A stretch of 64,000 bases of DNA from CALRQJ02 sp943370285 (GTDB lineage: Bacteria; Bacteroidota; Bacteroidia; Chitinophagales; Chitinophagaceae). A program made the translations under genes and the position numbers. Within the stretch, counting starts at the first letter, position 1, and the number at the start of each line of letters is the position of its first letter. The DNA lies in assembly GCA_943370285.1 (NCBI GenBank), contig CALRQJ020000011.1, positions 1-64,000 of the forward strand. The letters run 5' to 3'. This document shows, one piece after another, positions 26,581 through 35,060 of this stretch. A model generated the notes under the pieces. That model did not search any database. It worked only from the letters and a program-made list of their open reading frames with translations, and was not told the DNA's origin.

Positions 26581-27024
26581 TTAGAATTTAAGTTCTTTAG
26601 GTTGTTGTGCACCATGTGGATGTGCAGCACCGGCATAAACGAATAATTTTTTATACAGTTTACGACCTAAACGATTTTTAGGAAGCATGCCTTTGATAGC
26701 TCTTTCGAGAATCACTTCAGGACGACGCTTAATTAAATCCTGCGCCACTTCTTCTTTCTTACCACCCGGGTAGCCCGAGAAGTTGATGTAGATTTTTTCG
26801 GCCATTTTGTTACCGGTAAACTTTACTTTGTCGGCATTTAAAATGATGACAAAATCGCCACAATCTACGTGTGGTGTGTAATAGGCTTTGTTCTTCCCAC
26901 GAAGAATAGCCGCAATTCTTGCTGACATACGACCAACGGTTTGATTAGTACCGTCTACAACATACCAGTTGCGTTTAACGGTAGCCTCGTTCGCATGTTT
27001 GGTTGTGAAATGTAATTTGCTCAT
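26581..27024 (-). CDS. rplM: 50S ribosomal protein L13
   Basis: L13 of the large subunit, 147 aa. Recognised by WYVVDGTNQTVGRMSARIA, GKNKAYYTPHVDCGDFVII, GYPGGKKEE and the C-terminal AIKGMLPKNRLGRKLYKKL. It is the first gene of the rplM-rpsI-rpsB-tsf operon. A canonical Bacteroidota promoter lies at 27095-27127, and a leader of about 60-70 nt with two hairpins lies between promoter and start, consistent with autogenous control by L13 or S9 (inference). Confidence 0.97.
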   Translation of the reverse strand: MSKLHFTTKHANEATVKRNWYVVDGTNQTVGRMSARIAAILRGKNKAYYTPHVDCGDFVIILNADKVKFTGNKMAEKIYINFSGYPGGKKEEVAQDLIKRRPEVILERAIKGMLPKNRLGRKLYKKLFVYAGAAHPHGAQQPKELKF

Positions 27025-27044
27025 TGTTATATTTTTTAAATGAC

Positions 27045-27092
27045 CCGTCGCTATCCCGACGGTATAAAATAGACCCCACTTTATTTTGGGGT
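27045..27092 (-). promoter_or_regulatory. Structured leader of the rplM operon
   Basis: Two stems lie in the transcribed leader. CCGTCG / CGACGG sits at 27045-27050 and 27057-27062 with a 6-nt loop. ACCCC / GGGGT sits at 27073-27077 and 27088-27092. The first is about 20 nt upstream of the start codon. Their position fits a ribosomal-protein leader, but no published leader family was matched. Confidence 0.45.
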
Positions 27093-27094
27093 GG

Positions 27095-27127
27095 CAAAGG
27101 TAGGCAGGGTACAGCTAATTTTCCAAA
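27095..27127 (-). promoter_or_regulatory. Bacteroidota-type promoter of the rplM operon
   Basis: On the minus strand, TTTG (27124-27127) and TACCTTTG (27095-27102) are separated by 21 nt. They match the Bacteroidota sigma-A pattern TTTG / TAnnTTTG. Transcription would begin near 27088. Confidence 0.7.
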
Positions 27128-27501
27128 GTTTTAGGCGATTATTTTTTATCACACCTTCATAACGAATTGATTTTCAATAATAAATTTGACTATATTTTTA
27201 AAATAGATGACAAAAAGGGCGGAAATATTGGGTTTTAGGTGGTTTGGGGGCATGAAGTTTAGTAAGCTATTGGTTTGTGTTGAATGGATCAAATAACAAT
27301 TTAGGTAGCTATTGCGTACTTTAATTGTAAGGTATTCCTCTTTCTGATGCGGCAAATAGCTATTGCACATATTTAAAGATGTTTTATATCCTATTCCATT
27401 AACACCATTGAAATTTAGTATTCCCTCTACCCTACACCTTTTACCTTCCACCTCTTCCTTCTGCCTTTTCCTCCTACCTAAACCATACCTACCCTAATAT
27501 G
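27128..27501. other. Intergenic stretch with pyrimidine-rich tract before ruvB
   Basis: No convincing gene is seen here. The plus strand at about 27421-27483 is a long C/T-rich run (CCTCTACCCTACACCTTTTA and similar), a low-complexity type often found between genes in this group. The minus-strand frame across 27149-27451 lacks gene-like features. Confidence 0.5.
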
Positions 27502-27509
27502 TACATTTG
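27502..27509 (+). promoter_or_regulatory. -7 element upstream of ruvB
   Basis: TACATTTG matches the TAnnTTTG consensus and ends 15 bp before the ruvB ATG, implying a very short leader. No good TTTG -33 box is seen at the usual distance. Confidence 0.45.
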
Positions 27510-27524
27510 GTATAACTTAGCGGC

Positions 27525-28556
27525 ATGTCTAATCCTAATTTAAATACGGATAATAATAACTTGTCTGCTGCCGAAAGGGAGTATGAAAATGCCATCAGGC
27601 CGGCAGCCTTGGATGATTTTTCCGGGCAGCCTCAACTCATTGAAAACCTACTGATATTTATCAAGGCCGCTAAAATAAGAGGCGAAGCTTTAGACCATAT
27701 CCTTTTTCATGGCCCTCCCGGTTTGGGCAAAACGACTTTGAGTAGAATTGTTGCCAATGAATTAGGCGTTAACATCAGAGAAACAAGCGGACCAGTAATT
27801 GAAAAGCCCGGAGATTTAGCTGGATTACTCACCAATCTGCAACCCAACGATGTATTATTTATAGATGAAATCCATCGTCTAAGTACTGTAGTGGAAGAAT
27901 ATCTCTATGCCGCAATGGAAGATTTTAGAATTGATATTATGATTGATAGCGGCCCCAATGCCCGCAGCATTCAAATCAATTTGAATCCGTTTACGTTAGT
28001 GGGTGCCACTACAAGAAGTGGTTTGTTAACGGCGCCTTTATTGTCTCGTTTCGGCATTAAGTCCAGGTTAGAATATTATTCGGCCGACACCTTGAAAAAA
28101 ATTATTGAACGTAGTGCCAATATTTTAACCACCGAAATATCATCAGAAGCAGCAGGTGAAATTTCTCGCCGCAGCCGTGGCACACCACGTATTGCAAATG
28201 GATTGCTCCGCCGGGTTAGAGATTTTGCACAAGTATTAAATGATGGACAAATTGATATTGGCATCACTCAACATGCACTTAAAGCATTGAATGTAGATGA
28301 ACATGGTTTAGATGAAATGGATAACCGCATTTTGTTGGCTATCATCGAAAAATTCAAAGGTGGGCCTGTGGGATTAACAACCATTGCTACTGCAGTTGGC
28401 GAAGAAGCCGGCACCATCGAAGAAGTGTATGAACCATTTTTAATTCAGGAAGGGTTTTTACAACGTACACCAAGAGGCAGAGAAGTTACACCAAAAGCCT
28501 ATGCTCATTTGGGTCGCAAACCTTTTAGTGGTAATATGCCGAATTTGTTCTCCTAG
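27525..28556 (+). CDS. ruvB: Holliday junction branch migration helicase RuvB
   Basis: RuvB is the hexameric AAA+ motor that drives RuvA-bound Holliday junctions during recombinational repair. It has 343 aa. Features: the N-terminal RPAALDDFSGQ, Walker A HGPPGLGKTTL, Walker B LFIDEIHRL, sensor I VGATTRSG, the arginine finger region LLSRFGIKSRLEYY, and the C-terminal winged helix with GGPVGLTTIA and PRGREVTPKAY. It is alone rather than in a ruvABC operon. Its stop is 62 bp before the next start. Confidence 0.97.
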   Translation: MSNPNLNTDNNNLSAAEREYENAIRPAALDDFSGQPQLIENLLIFIKAAKIRGEALDHILFHGPPGLGKTTLSRIVANELGVNIRETSGPVIEKPGDLAGLLTNLQPNDVLFIDEIHRLSTVVEEYLYAAMEDFRIDIMIDSGPNARSIQINLNPFTLVGATTRSGLLTAPLLSRFGIKSRLEYYSADTLKKIIERSANILTTEISSEAAGEISRRSRGTPRIANGLLRRVRDFAQVLNDGQIDIGITQHALKALNVDEHGLDEMDNRILLAIIEKFKGGPVGLTTIATAVGEEAGTIEEVYEPFLIQEGFLQRTPRGREVTPKAYAHLGRKPFSGNMPNLFS

Positions 28557-28581
28557 TGTAAAAGTTAATATTGCCACCCAT

Positions 28582-28602
28582 AAATGCATTTCGGCATTTT
28601 TA
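28582..28602 (+). terminator. Weak hairpin after ruvB
   Basis: AAATGC (28582-28587) and GCATTT (28594-28599) are separated by 6 nt and followed by T residues. The stem is AT-rich, so termination would be weak. Confidence 0.35.
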
Positions 28603-28618
28603 TTGTTACTTCGACAAT

Positions 28619-30535
28619 ATGAAATTGCTTTTCACCTTTTTAATTAGCATAATCAGTTTGGGTACATTATCGGCGCAAGGTTACGACCCCGAAAAAGTGA
28701 ACCCAAAAGCAGTGGCTATTTATGAACAAGCATTTTTGAAATTACAAGACGGCGAAACCAAAGCTGCTATCCCCCTACTACAAAAAGCCATTGCCTTAGT
28801 CCCGAATTATGTAGATGCTATTTTATCGTTGGGTAGTGTCTATGGCGAATTAAAAGACTATGCTTCAGCGGTAACTGAATTTGAAAAAGCAAAGTCTATT
28901 GATACGGCTTATTTCAAATATTACAATCTTCCCTACTCTATTAATTTGGCCGGTTTGGGGCAATTTGAAAAAGCATTGGCCGCCATAGAGCAATTTTTAT
29001 TAATTCCGGGATTAAACGAAAGAAGTTTACGCAGCGGTAGCTATCGCAAAAAAGCATATCGTTTTGCCATTGATTATGCAGCTAAACATCCGGCAGGAGA
29101 TTATGTATTTGCACCGCAGAATATGGGTGATAGCGTCAATTCTGACAAAAGCGAGTATTATCCTTCTATCACCATCGACGATAGTTTATTTGTCTTCACT
29201 CGCCGTGGCGAAGGCTTTAGAGAAGATTTTATTGAGTGTACTATTCTGCCCAATAAACAATACAGCAAAAGCAAATTGATTGATGGCGATATCAATCTCG
29301 AAGCCTCTAAAGGCGCTATCAATATTTCGCAAGATGGAGAATGGTTGTTATTTACCGGCTACAATTTTAGGGGCGGTTATGGCGATTTTGATTTACACAT
29401 TTCTTACTACACGCCAACCGGATGGAGTGAACCTGAAAATCTAGGCAGCAATATCAACACCGAATTTTGGGAAAGTTCACCTAGCCTCAGTCCGGATAAA
29501 AGAACTTTATTTTTTAGCAGTAACAGACCCGGCGGTTATGGTGGTAAAGATTTATATGTAAGTTTTCGCCAAGCCAATGGCAGGTGGAGTAAAGCCGAAA
29601 ACATGGGTCCGGATGTAAACACCGCAGGTGATGAATTAGCACCGTTTATTCATGCCGATAATGCAACGCTTTATTTTACTTCGGATGGATTACAAGGCTA
29701 CGGACAAAGTGATATTTTCTTGTGCCGTAAAGGTCCGGATGGTAGTTGGAGTAAGCCCGAAAACTTGGGCTATCCTATCAACACCATTGAAAATGAGGGC
29801 AGTTTATTTGTAGCATCGAATGGCAAAACTGCATTCTATGCCAGTGATAGAAGTGATAGCAGAGGCGGATTAGATATTTACACATTTGAATTAAGAAGCG
29901 ATATCAGACCTGCTAAAACTCTTTATGTACAAGGATTTGTTACCGATTCCAAAACCAATAAAGGTTTGCCTTGCACCGTTGAATTAACGGACAAAAACAA
30001 CAAACAAAGTATTACCAAAGTACAAACCGATGAAACAGGTTTTTACTTCATCACTTTACCGGTAGGAAAAGATTACACGTTTACCGTAAATAGAAAAGGT
30101 TATCTCTTTTACAGCGATGATTTTGAATTGAGTAAAAATCAGCCTGATAGCACTTATAAAAAAGACATTGCCTTACAACCTGCCGAGCTGAATAAAGCAG
30201 TTAAATTGAAAAATATTCAGTTTGAATTTGGCGCCGCCAAATTAGAACCGATAAGTATTGCAGAGTTAGATCGTTTGGTGGATTTGTTGAGAGAAAACAC
30301 CAATTTATCCATTCAAATTAATGGTCACTCAGACAATACCGGAAATGCCGCTGTCAACTTGAAATTATCTACCGATAGAGCAAAAGCCGTGGTTGATTAT
30401 TTAATTGGAAAAGGCATAGCCGCCAATCGGTTGAAGTTTAAAGGCTTCGGTTCTACCAAACCTATCGCAGACAATAAAACAGAAGAAGGCAGGGCACTGA
30501 ATAGAAGAACAGAATTTGAGATAACAGGTTTATAA
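28619..30535 (+). CDS. PorE-like OmpA-family protein (TPR, WD40-like propeller, CRD, OmpA)
   Basis: A 638-aa exported protein with the domain order of PorE, a T9SS component that anchors the system to peptidoglycan. It has a signal peptide (MKLLFTFLISIISLGTLSAQ), TPR-like helices (about 25-150; AIPLLQKAIALVPNYVDAILS), a PD40/WD40-like propeller (about 160-420; SPSLSPDKRTLFFSSNRPGG), a carboxypeptidase-regulatory-like domain (about 450-520; VQGFVTDSKTNKGLPCTV) and an OmpA domain (about 535-638; INGHSDNTGNAAVNLKLS and RAKAVVDYL). It lacks the lipobox known for PorE. The ATG at 28619 is chosen because it precedes the signal peptide; a longer frame opens at 28571. Other OmpA/TPR/PD40 proteins share this layout, so assignment as the true PorE is tentative. 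Confidence 0.75.
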   Translation: MKLLFTFLISIISLGTLSAQGYDPEKVNPKAVAIYEQAFLKLQDGETKAAIPLLQKAIALVPNYVDAILSLGSVYGELKDYASAVTEFEKAKSIDTAYFKYYNLPYSINLAGLGQFEKALAAIEQFLLIPGLNERSLRSGSYRKKAYRFAIDYAAKHPAGDYVFAPQNMGDSVNSDKSEYYPSITIDDSLFVFTRRGEGFREDFIECTILPNKQYSKSKLIDGDINLEASKGAINISQDGEWLLFTGYNFRGGYGDFDLHISYYTPTGWSEPENLGSNINTEFWESSPSLSPDKRTLFFSSNRPGGYGGKDLYVSFRQANGRWSKAENMGPDVNTAGDELAPFIHADNATLYFTSDGLQGYGQSDIFLCRKGPDGSWSKPENLGYPINTIENEGSLFVASNGKTAFYASDRSDSRGGLDIYTFELRSDIRPAKTLYVQGFVTDSKTNKGLPCTVELTDKNNKQSITKVQTDETGFYFITLPVGKDYTFTVNRKGYLFYSDDFELSKNQPDSTYKKDIALQPAELNKAVKLKNIQFEFGAAKLEPISIAELDRLVDLLRENTNLSIQINGHSDNTGNAAVNLKLSTDRAKAVVDYLIGKGIAANRLKFKGFGSTKPIADNKTEEGRALNRRTEFEITGL

Positions 30536-30581
30536 TTCGTTTTTCAAATTACATTTAGCTGTATTATCTTCACTTTTTTAC

Positions 30582-31682
30582 ATGAGTGAACAGCTATTAT
30601 ATCAAATTGCCTTAACGCTAATTCCAAATATTGGTGCCGTACAAGCCAAAATTTTGTTGGAACAATATGGCGATGCCGAATCTATTTTTAAAGCCAAATT
30701 AAAAGACCTTGAAAAACTAGAAGGTATTGGCACCGTTAGAGCTAAATGGATTAAAACATTTGAAGATTTTAGTCTTGCCGAAGCCGAAATAGCATTCATT
30801 GAAAAGTACAAAATAACACCGCTGTTTATTCTGGATGATAACTATCCGCAGCGGTTACTCCATTGCTACGATGCACCAACTGTTTTGTATTACAGAGGTA
30901 GTGCCGATTTAAATAACGCAAAAGTAATCAGCATCATTGGTACAAGAAGCAATACCGATTATGGTAAACAATTTACCGATGAATTAATCGCCGCTTTACA
31001 ACCCTTGCATATTTTGGTAGTAAGTGGTTTGGCGTATGGTATAGATGCGATTGCTCATAAAGCTGCAGTGCAAGAAAACTTATCTACCGTTGGGGTTTTA
31101 GCACATGGGCTAGATACCATTTATCCTGCAACGCATAAAAAATTAGCCAAAGAAATGTTGTTGCATAACGGCGGATTGCTGACAGAATTTATCAGCAATA
31201 CTAAACCGGGTAAACATAATTTTCCACGTCGTAACAGAATTGTCGCCGGCATGGCCGATTGTACTGTTGTAATAGAAACAGCAGCTAAAGGTGGTAGTAT
31301 GATTACGGCAGAATTAGCCAATGGCTATAACCGAGATGTGTTTGCCTTACCAGGAAAAGTATTTGACAATAAAAGTGAAGGTTGTAATCAACTCATTAAA
31401 AACAACAAAGCCATTTTATTGACTGATGCTGCTCAATTAATGGATGTTATGGGTTGGGTAGATAGAAAAGTGACCCCTAAACCACAAAAAGAATTATTCA
31501 TCACCCTAACCCCTGACGAAAAGCTGATTGTTGATATTCTCAAACAACAAGAAACAACGCATATTGATGAAGTGTTTTTGAAAAGTGGCCTCAACAGTAG
31601 TTTGGTAGCATCTGCCATGTTAAGTTTAGAGTTACAGCAAGTGATCATCAGTTTACCCGGCAAAATGTACAGATTAAGCTAA
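30582..31682 (+). CDS. dprA: DNA-processing protein DprA
   Basis: DprA binds incoming single-stranded DNA and loads RecA during natural transformation. It has 366 aa. An N-terminal helix-hairpin-helix/SAM-like region (about 1-70; LEKLEGIGTVRAKWIK) precedes the Rossmann core (about 75-290): VISIIGTRSNTDYGK, VVSGLAYGIDAIAHKAA, TVGVLAHGLDTIYPATHKKL, FPRRNRIVAGMAD and NRDVFALPGKV. A C-terminal winged-helix-like segment spans about 300-366. It is widely conserved also in bacteria not known to be competent. Confidence 0.95.
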   Translation: MSEQLLYQIALTLIPNIGAVQAKILLEQYGDAESIFKAKLKDLEKLEGIGTVRAKWIKTFEDFSLAEAEIAFIEKYKITPLFILDDNYPQRLLHCYDAPTVLYYRGSADLNNAKVISIIGTRSNTDYGKQFTDELIAALQPLHILVVSGLAYGIDAIAHKAAVQENLSTVGVLAHGLDTIYPATHKKLAKEMLLHNGGLLTEFISNTKPGKHNFPRRNRIVAGMADCTVVIETAAKGGSMITAELANGYNRDVFALPGKVFDNKSEGCNQLIKNNKAILLTDAAQLMDVMGWVDRKVTPKPQKELFITLTPDEKLIVDILKQQETTHIDEVFLKSGLNSSLVASAMLSLELQQVIISLPGKMYRLS

Positions 31683-31712
31683 ATTTCATTTTAGGTTTTG
31701 CTATTGCAACCC

Positions 31713-31720
31713 TACTTTTG
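31713..31720 (+). promoter_or_regulatory. -7 element immediately before guaB
   Basis: TACTTTTG matches TAnnTTTG and lies only 3 bp before the guaB ATG, implying an almost leaderless mRNA. The nearest TTTG is too close (12 bp) for a normal -33 box. Confidence 0.4.
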
Positions 31721-31723
31721 CAC

Positions 31724-33220
31724 ATGGCAACAATAAAATCTCCTCGCAATTCAAGTCAATCTACTCGTTTTTTTGGTGAAGGTTTAACCTTTGATGATGT
31801 ACTACTAATGCCTGCATTCAGTCAGGTTTTACCTCGAGATGTTGACATCAGTGCTCAATTAACTAAAACCGTACGTTTAAATACACCATTACTTTCTGCT
31901 GCAATGGATACCGTAACCGAAGCCCAGTTGGCTATGGCTTTAGCCCGTGAAGGTGGCATTGGCTTTTTGCACAAAAACATGAGCATTGAGCAACAAGCCG
32001 AGCAGGTTAGAAAAGTAAAACGTAGCGAAAGCGGACTGATTTTAGACCCCATTACGTTAGCCGCAGATGCTACAATTGGCGATGCTCAACGATTGATGAA
32101 AGAAAATAAAATCGGTGGTATTCCGGTAATAGACCAAAATAGAAAACTAGTAGGCATTCTCACCAACCGTGACTTACGTTTTGAAACAGATCGTAAGAAA
32201 AAAGTGAGTGAAGTAATGACTAAAGAAAACCTCATCATTGCCCCTGAAGGAACAGATTTGAAAAAAGCTGAAAAAATTCTCCGGGCTTCTAAAGTAGAGA
32301 AATTGCCGGTAGTAAATAGGCAGGGAAAATTAGTTGGGTTGATTACTTTCAGAGACATTATTCAACTACGTAATTACCCCAATGCTGCCAAAGATGGTTT
32401 TGGTAGATTGTTGGTGGGTGCAGCTTTAGGCATCACTAAAGATTTATTAGACCGGGCTCATGCATTACAGCAAGTGGGTGTTGATATTGTTTCTTTAGAT
32501 AGTGCTCATGGACATAGCAAAGGTGTGATTGATGCATTAAAAGCATTGAAGAAAAACTTTAAAACCTTACAAGTGATTGGTGGTAATGTAGGCACTGCTG
32601 CAGGAGCAAAAGCCATTGCAGATGCAGGTGCCGATGCAGTAAAAGTGGGTATTGGTCCGGGTTCTATTTGTACTACAAGAATTGTTGCCGGTACCGGTGT
32701 ACCGCAACTAACCGCTGTCATGGAAGCGGCCAATGCGTTGAAAGGAAGAAATATTCCGGTCATTGCAGATGGTGGTATTCGCTATACCGGCGACATGGTA
32801 AAAGCATTAGCAGCAGGTGCCAATGCTGTAATGATGGGTAGTGTTTTTGCAGGTACAGAAGAAAGCCCCGGCGAAACCATCATTTACGAAGGCAGAAAGT
32901 TTAAACAATACCGCGGCATGGGTTCTTTAGGTGCTATGGTGCAAGGAAGTAGTGATCGTTATTTTCAAGATCCGGAAGAAGATGTAAAAAAGTTTGTTCC
33001 GGAAGGTATCGAAGGTCGAGTAGCTTATAAAGGTTACTTGAGTGAAGTAGTGTATCAATATACCGGTGGATTGAGAGCAGGTATGGGTTATTGTGGCGCC
33101 AAAACCATCGCCGAATTACAACAAGCAACTTTTGTAAAAATTACGAATGCAGGCATGAAAGAAAGCCATGCACACGACATTACGATTACCAAAGAAGCCC
33201 CGAATTATAGTAGAGGATAA
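31724..33220 (+). CDS. guaB: IMP dehydrogenase
   Basis: GuaB oxidises IMP to XMP with NAD+, the committed step to guanine nucleotides. It has 498 aa. Features: the N-terminal GLTFDDVLLMPAFSQVLP, two CBS domains inserted at about 100-215 (IGGIPVIDQNRKLVGILTNRD; KLPVVNRQGKLVGLITFRD), the catalytic-cysteine loop GPGSICTTRIVAGTGVPQ, IADGGIRYTGDMVKALAAGA and the flap YRGMGSLGAM. A TTG at 31718 is in frame, but the ATG at 31724 is more likely. It stands alone with its own promoter-like -7 box. Confidence 0.97.
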   Translation: MATIKSPRNSSQSTRFFGEGLTFDDVLLMPAFSQVLPRDVDISAQLTKTVRLNTPLLSAAMDTVTEAQLAMALAREGGIGFLHKNMSIEQQAEQVRKVKRSESGLILDPITLAADATIGDAQRLMKENKIGGIPVIDQNRKLVGILTNRDLRFETDRKKKVSEVMTKENLIIAPEGTDLKKAEKILRASKVEKLPVVNRQGKLVGLITFRDIIQLRNYPNAAKDGFGRLLVGAALGITKDLLDRAHALQQVGVDIVSLDSAHGHSKGVIDALKALKKNFKTLQVIGGNVGTAAGAKAIADAGADAVKVGIGPGSICTTRIVAGTGVPQLTAVMEAANALKGRNIPVIADGGIRYTGDMVKALAAGANAVMMGSVFAGTEESPGETIIYEGRKFKQYRGMGSLGAMVQGSSDRYFQDPEEDVKKFVPEGIEGRVAYKGYLSEVVYQYTGGLRAGMGYCGAKTIAELQQATFVKITNAGMKESHAHDITITKEAPNYSRG

Positions 33221-33231
33221 AATGTAATACT

Positions 33232-33663
33232 ATGCCAAGAGAAACCTTTCATTACAGCAATGATGAGATAACAATTGTTTGGAAACCCAACATTTGTATT
33301 CACAGTAAAATTTGTTGGACTAACCTAAGACAAGTTTTTGACCCTACGCAAAAACCTTGGATCAAAATGGAGGGTGCGGATACAGCTACTATTATTGAGC
33401 AAATCAAAAAATGCCCGAGTGGTGCTTTAAGTTATACTTTGAATCAACCGATAGCTGACGAACAACAAATTGCCAATACCGACATTTTAGACATACAAAT
33501 CAGCCCTAATGGCCCCATTATTATTTCAACAGATTGCCAAATTACCAACAGCGATGGAATGATAGAAACTAAAAAAGGTAAAACTGCTTTATGCCGTTGC
33601 GGCGCTAGTAACAACAAACCATATTGTGATGGTACACATCGTAAAGTTGGATTTGAGGGATAA
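33232..33663 (+). CDS. Divergent 4Fe-4S plus CDGSH iron-sulfur protein
   Basis: A 143-aa cytoplasmic protein with two metal modules. Residues 1-70 form the divergent 4Fe-4S mono-cluster (Fer4_19) domain with Cys22, Cys28 and Cys61 (NICIHSKICW and KKCPSGALSY). Residues about 95-143 are a CDGSH domain with Cys121, Cys123, Cys132 and His136 (CRCGASNNKPYCDGTH), the usual 3-Cys/1-His ligands of a 2Fe-2S cluster. This fusion is known in bacteria, but its role (redox sensing or cluster handling) is not settled. It lies 11 bp after guaB and converges with the SUI1 gene. Confidence 0.85.
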   Translation: MPRETFHYSNDEITIVWKPNICIHSKICWTNLRQVFDPTQKPWIKMEGADTATIIEQIKKCPSGALSYTLNQPIADEQQIANTDILDIQISPNGPIIISTDCQITNSDGMIETKKGKTALCRCGASNNKPYCDGTHRKVGFEG

Positions 33664-33674
33664 ACCATTTTGCA

Positions 33675-34022
33675 TCACCCTCCTGCTTTTTTAGCTTGTG
33701 TATAACCATTCTTAAGCAACCATTGCAATACTTTATCTCGTTGATCTCCCTGAATAATAATTTCGTCATCCTTAGCAGAACCGCCGGTGCCGCAATAGTT
33801 CTTTAATTGTTTGCTTAATGCTTCCATATCATCATCGGTGCCAACAAAACCGGTAATCACGGTGGCAGCTTTTCCACCTCTATGTTTGGTCTCTAACCAA
33901 AGTCTTAATTTTTGTTGTGCAGGGGCAAGTGTGGCTTGCGGCGTACGGTCAGACTCAAAAGAAAAACTAGGATCGGTACTATATACAAAACCCCTACTAT
34001 CGGGCTTAATTTTTTTACTCAT
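33675..34022 (-). CDS. SUI1/eIF1-type translation factor (YciH-like)
   Basis: A 115-aa SUI1-domain protein, the bacterial counterpart of eIF1. The N-terminal MSKKIKPDSRGFVYSTDPSF is typical of the Bacteroidota branch. The SUI1 core follows at about 38-112: KLRLWLETKHRGGKAATVITGF, YCGTGGSAKDDEIIIQGDQRDKV and LLKNGYTQAKKAGG. It may influence start-codon selection under stress, as suggested for E. coli YciH, though the bacterial role is not firmly known. It converges with the CDGSH gene across an 11-bp gap. Confidence 0.9.
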   Translation of the reverse strand: MSKKIKPDSRGFVYSTDPSFSFESDRTPQATLAPAQQKLRLWLETKHRGGKAATVITGFVGTDDDMEALSKQLKNYCGTGGSAKDDEIIIQGDQRDKVLQWLLKNGYTQAKKAGG

Positions 34023-34093
34023 ATCGCTGATTAAATCATGATAAAATCTATGCTATCAATTATGATGTTCGTAATTACTTAAAGAAGCAAAAA

Positions 34094-34954
34094 TCATATT
34101 ACTACAGCTTTCAAACTCAAATCAACACTTTGTGCTTGATGAATCAATCCACCCACACTCACAAAATCTACACCGGTTGCCGCATAAGCTTGTATGGTTT
34201 GTAGATTGATGCCGCCACTAGCTTCTGTTTCAAATCGACCATCGATTAATTTAACTGCTTCAATAACTTGTTCAGGTGTAAAATTATCTAACATTATTCT
34301 AAACACTTTGCCCTCAGCTATATTACAAACCATTTGTACATCTTCCATACTTCTTGTTTCTACTTCAATTTTCAATCCTTGCTTTACCGTTGTTACATAA
34401 TGGTGAGCTAGCTGAATGGCTTTTTCTAAACCACCGGCATAATCAATATGATTGTCTTTCAGCATAATCATATCGTACAAACCAAAACGATGGTTAATGC
34501 CACCACCAATTTTCACGGCTTCTTTTTCTAGTAATCTAAAATTGGGTGTGGTTTTTCTGGTATCTAATAATCGAGTATGATAACCTGCTAATAAACGGGT
34601 ATATTGTTTGGTTAATGTGGCAATACCACTCATACGTTGCATACAATTCAACACTAATCTTTCTGCACTTAAAATGGTATGAATATTAGCTTCTACTTCA
34701 AAAGCTTTTTCGCCAAATTCCATAGCATCACCATCATTCTTATAAGCGGTAAAAATAATATCAGGTTCTACTTGTCTAAAAATTTGTTCGGCCACTGCAA
34801 CACCTGCTAAAACACCATCTTGCTTAATTTTTAGTACTGCTTTTCCTCGTTTGTCATTTGGAATACAACTGATAGTACTGTGATCTCCATCACCAATGTC
34901 TTCGGCCAATGCAGCTGCAACTAAAAGCCTTAATTGTTCGTTGAACGTATTCAT
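34094..34954 (-). CDS. nadC: Quinolinate phosphoribosyltransferase (decarboxylating)
   Basis: NadC converts quinolinate and PRPP to nicotinate mononucleotide in de novo NAD synthesis. It has 286 aa. Features: LAEDIGDGDHST at the N-terminus, RLVLNCMQRMSGIATLT, LLDTRKTTPNFR, IGGGINHRFGLYDMIMLKDNH, the strand IEVETRSMEDV and EASGGINLQTI. nadA and nadB are not in the window. A TACTTTTG -7 element lies 5 bp before its start. Confidence 0.96.
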   Translation of the reverse strand: MNTFNEQLRLLVAAALAEDIGDGDHSTISCIPNDKRGKAVLKIKQDGVLAGVAVAEQIFRQVEPDIIFTAYKNDGDAMEFGEKAFEVEANIHTILSAERLVLNCMQRMSGIATLTKQYTRLLAGYHTRLLDTRKTTPNFRLLEKEAVKIGGGINHRFGLYDMIMLKDNHIDYAGGLEKAIQLAHHYVTTVKQGLKIEVETRSMEDVQMVCNIAEGKVFRIMLDNFTPEQVIEAVKLIDGRFETEASGGINLQTIQAYAATGVDFVSVGGLIHQAQSVDLSLKAVVI

Positions 34955-34958
34955 TCCT

Positions 34959-34966
34959 CAAAAGTA
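34959..34966 (-). promoter_or_regulatory. -7 element immediately before nadC
   Basis: On the minus strand TACTTTTG matches TAnnTTTG and ends 4 bp before the nadC ATG, as at guaB. A matching -33 box is not evident. Confidence 0.4.
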
Positions 34967-35012
34967 ATGCCTTCATACAATATCTCGTAATCGCACCAAT
35001 GGCTAAAAATAA

Positions 35013-35039
35013 ACAAGCCCTGCAATGTGCAAGGCTTGT
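35013..35039 (-). terminator. Terminator of the DUF4783 gene
   Basis: ACAAGCCcTGCA-ATG-TGCAaGGCTTGT is a near-perfect 12-bp stem with one mismatch. It is followed on the minus strand by TTATTTTTA and lies 22 bp beyond the stop at 35061. Confidence 0.75.
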
Positions 35040-35060
35040 ACTATTGGTTTTCATTTGTTG

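Noticed and set aside
27149..27451. 100-codon minus-strand frame before ruvB
   Set aside because: It crosses a pyrimidine-rich low-complexity tract, has no recognisable domain or signal, and its composition is not gene-like.
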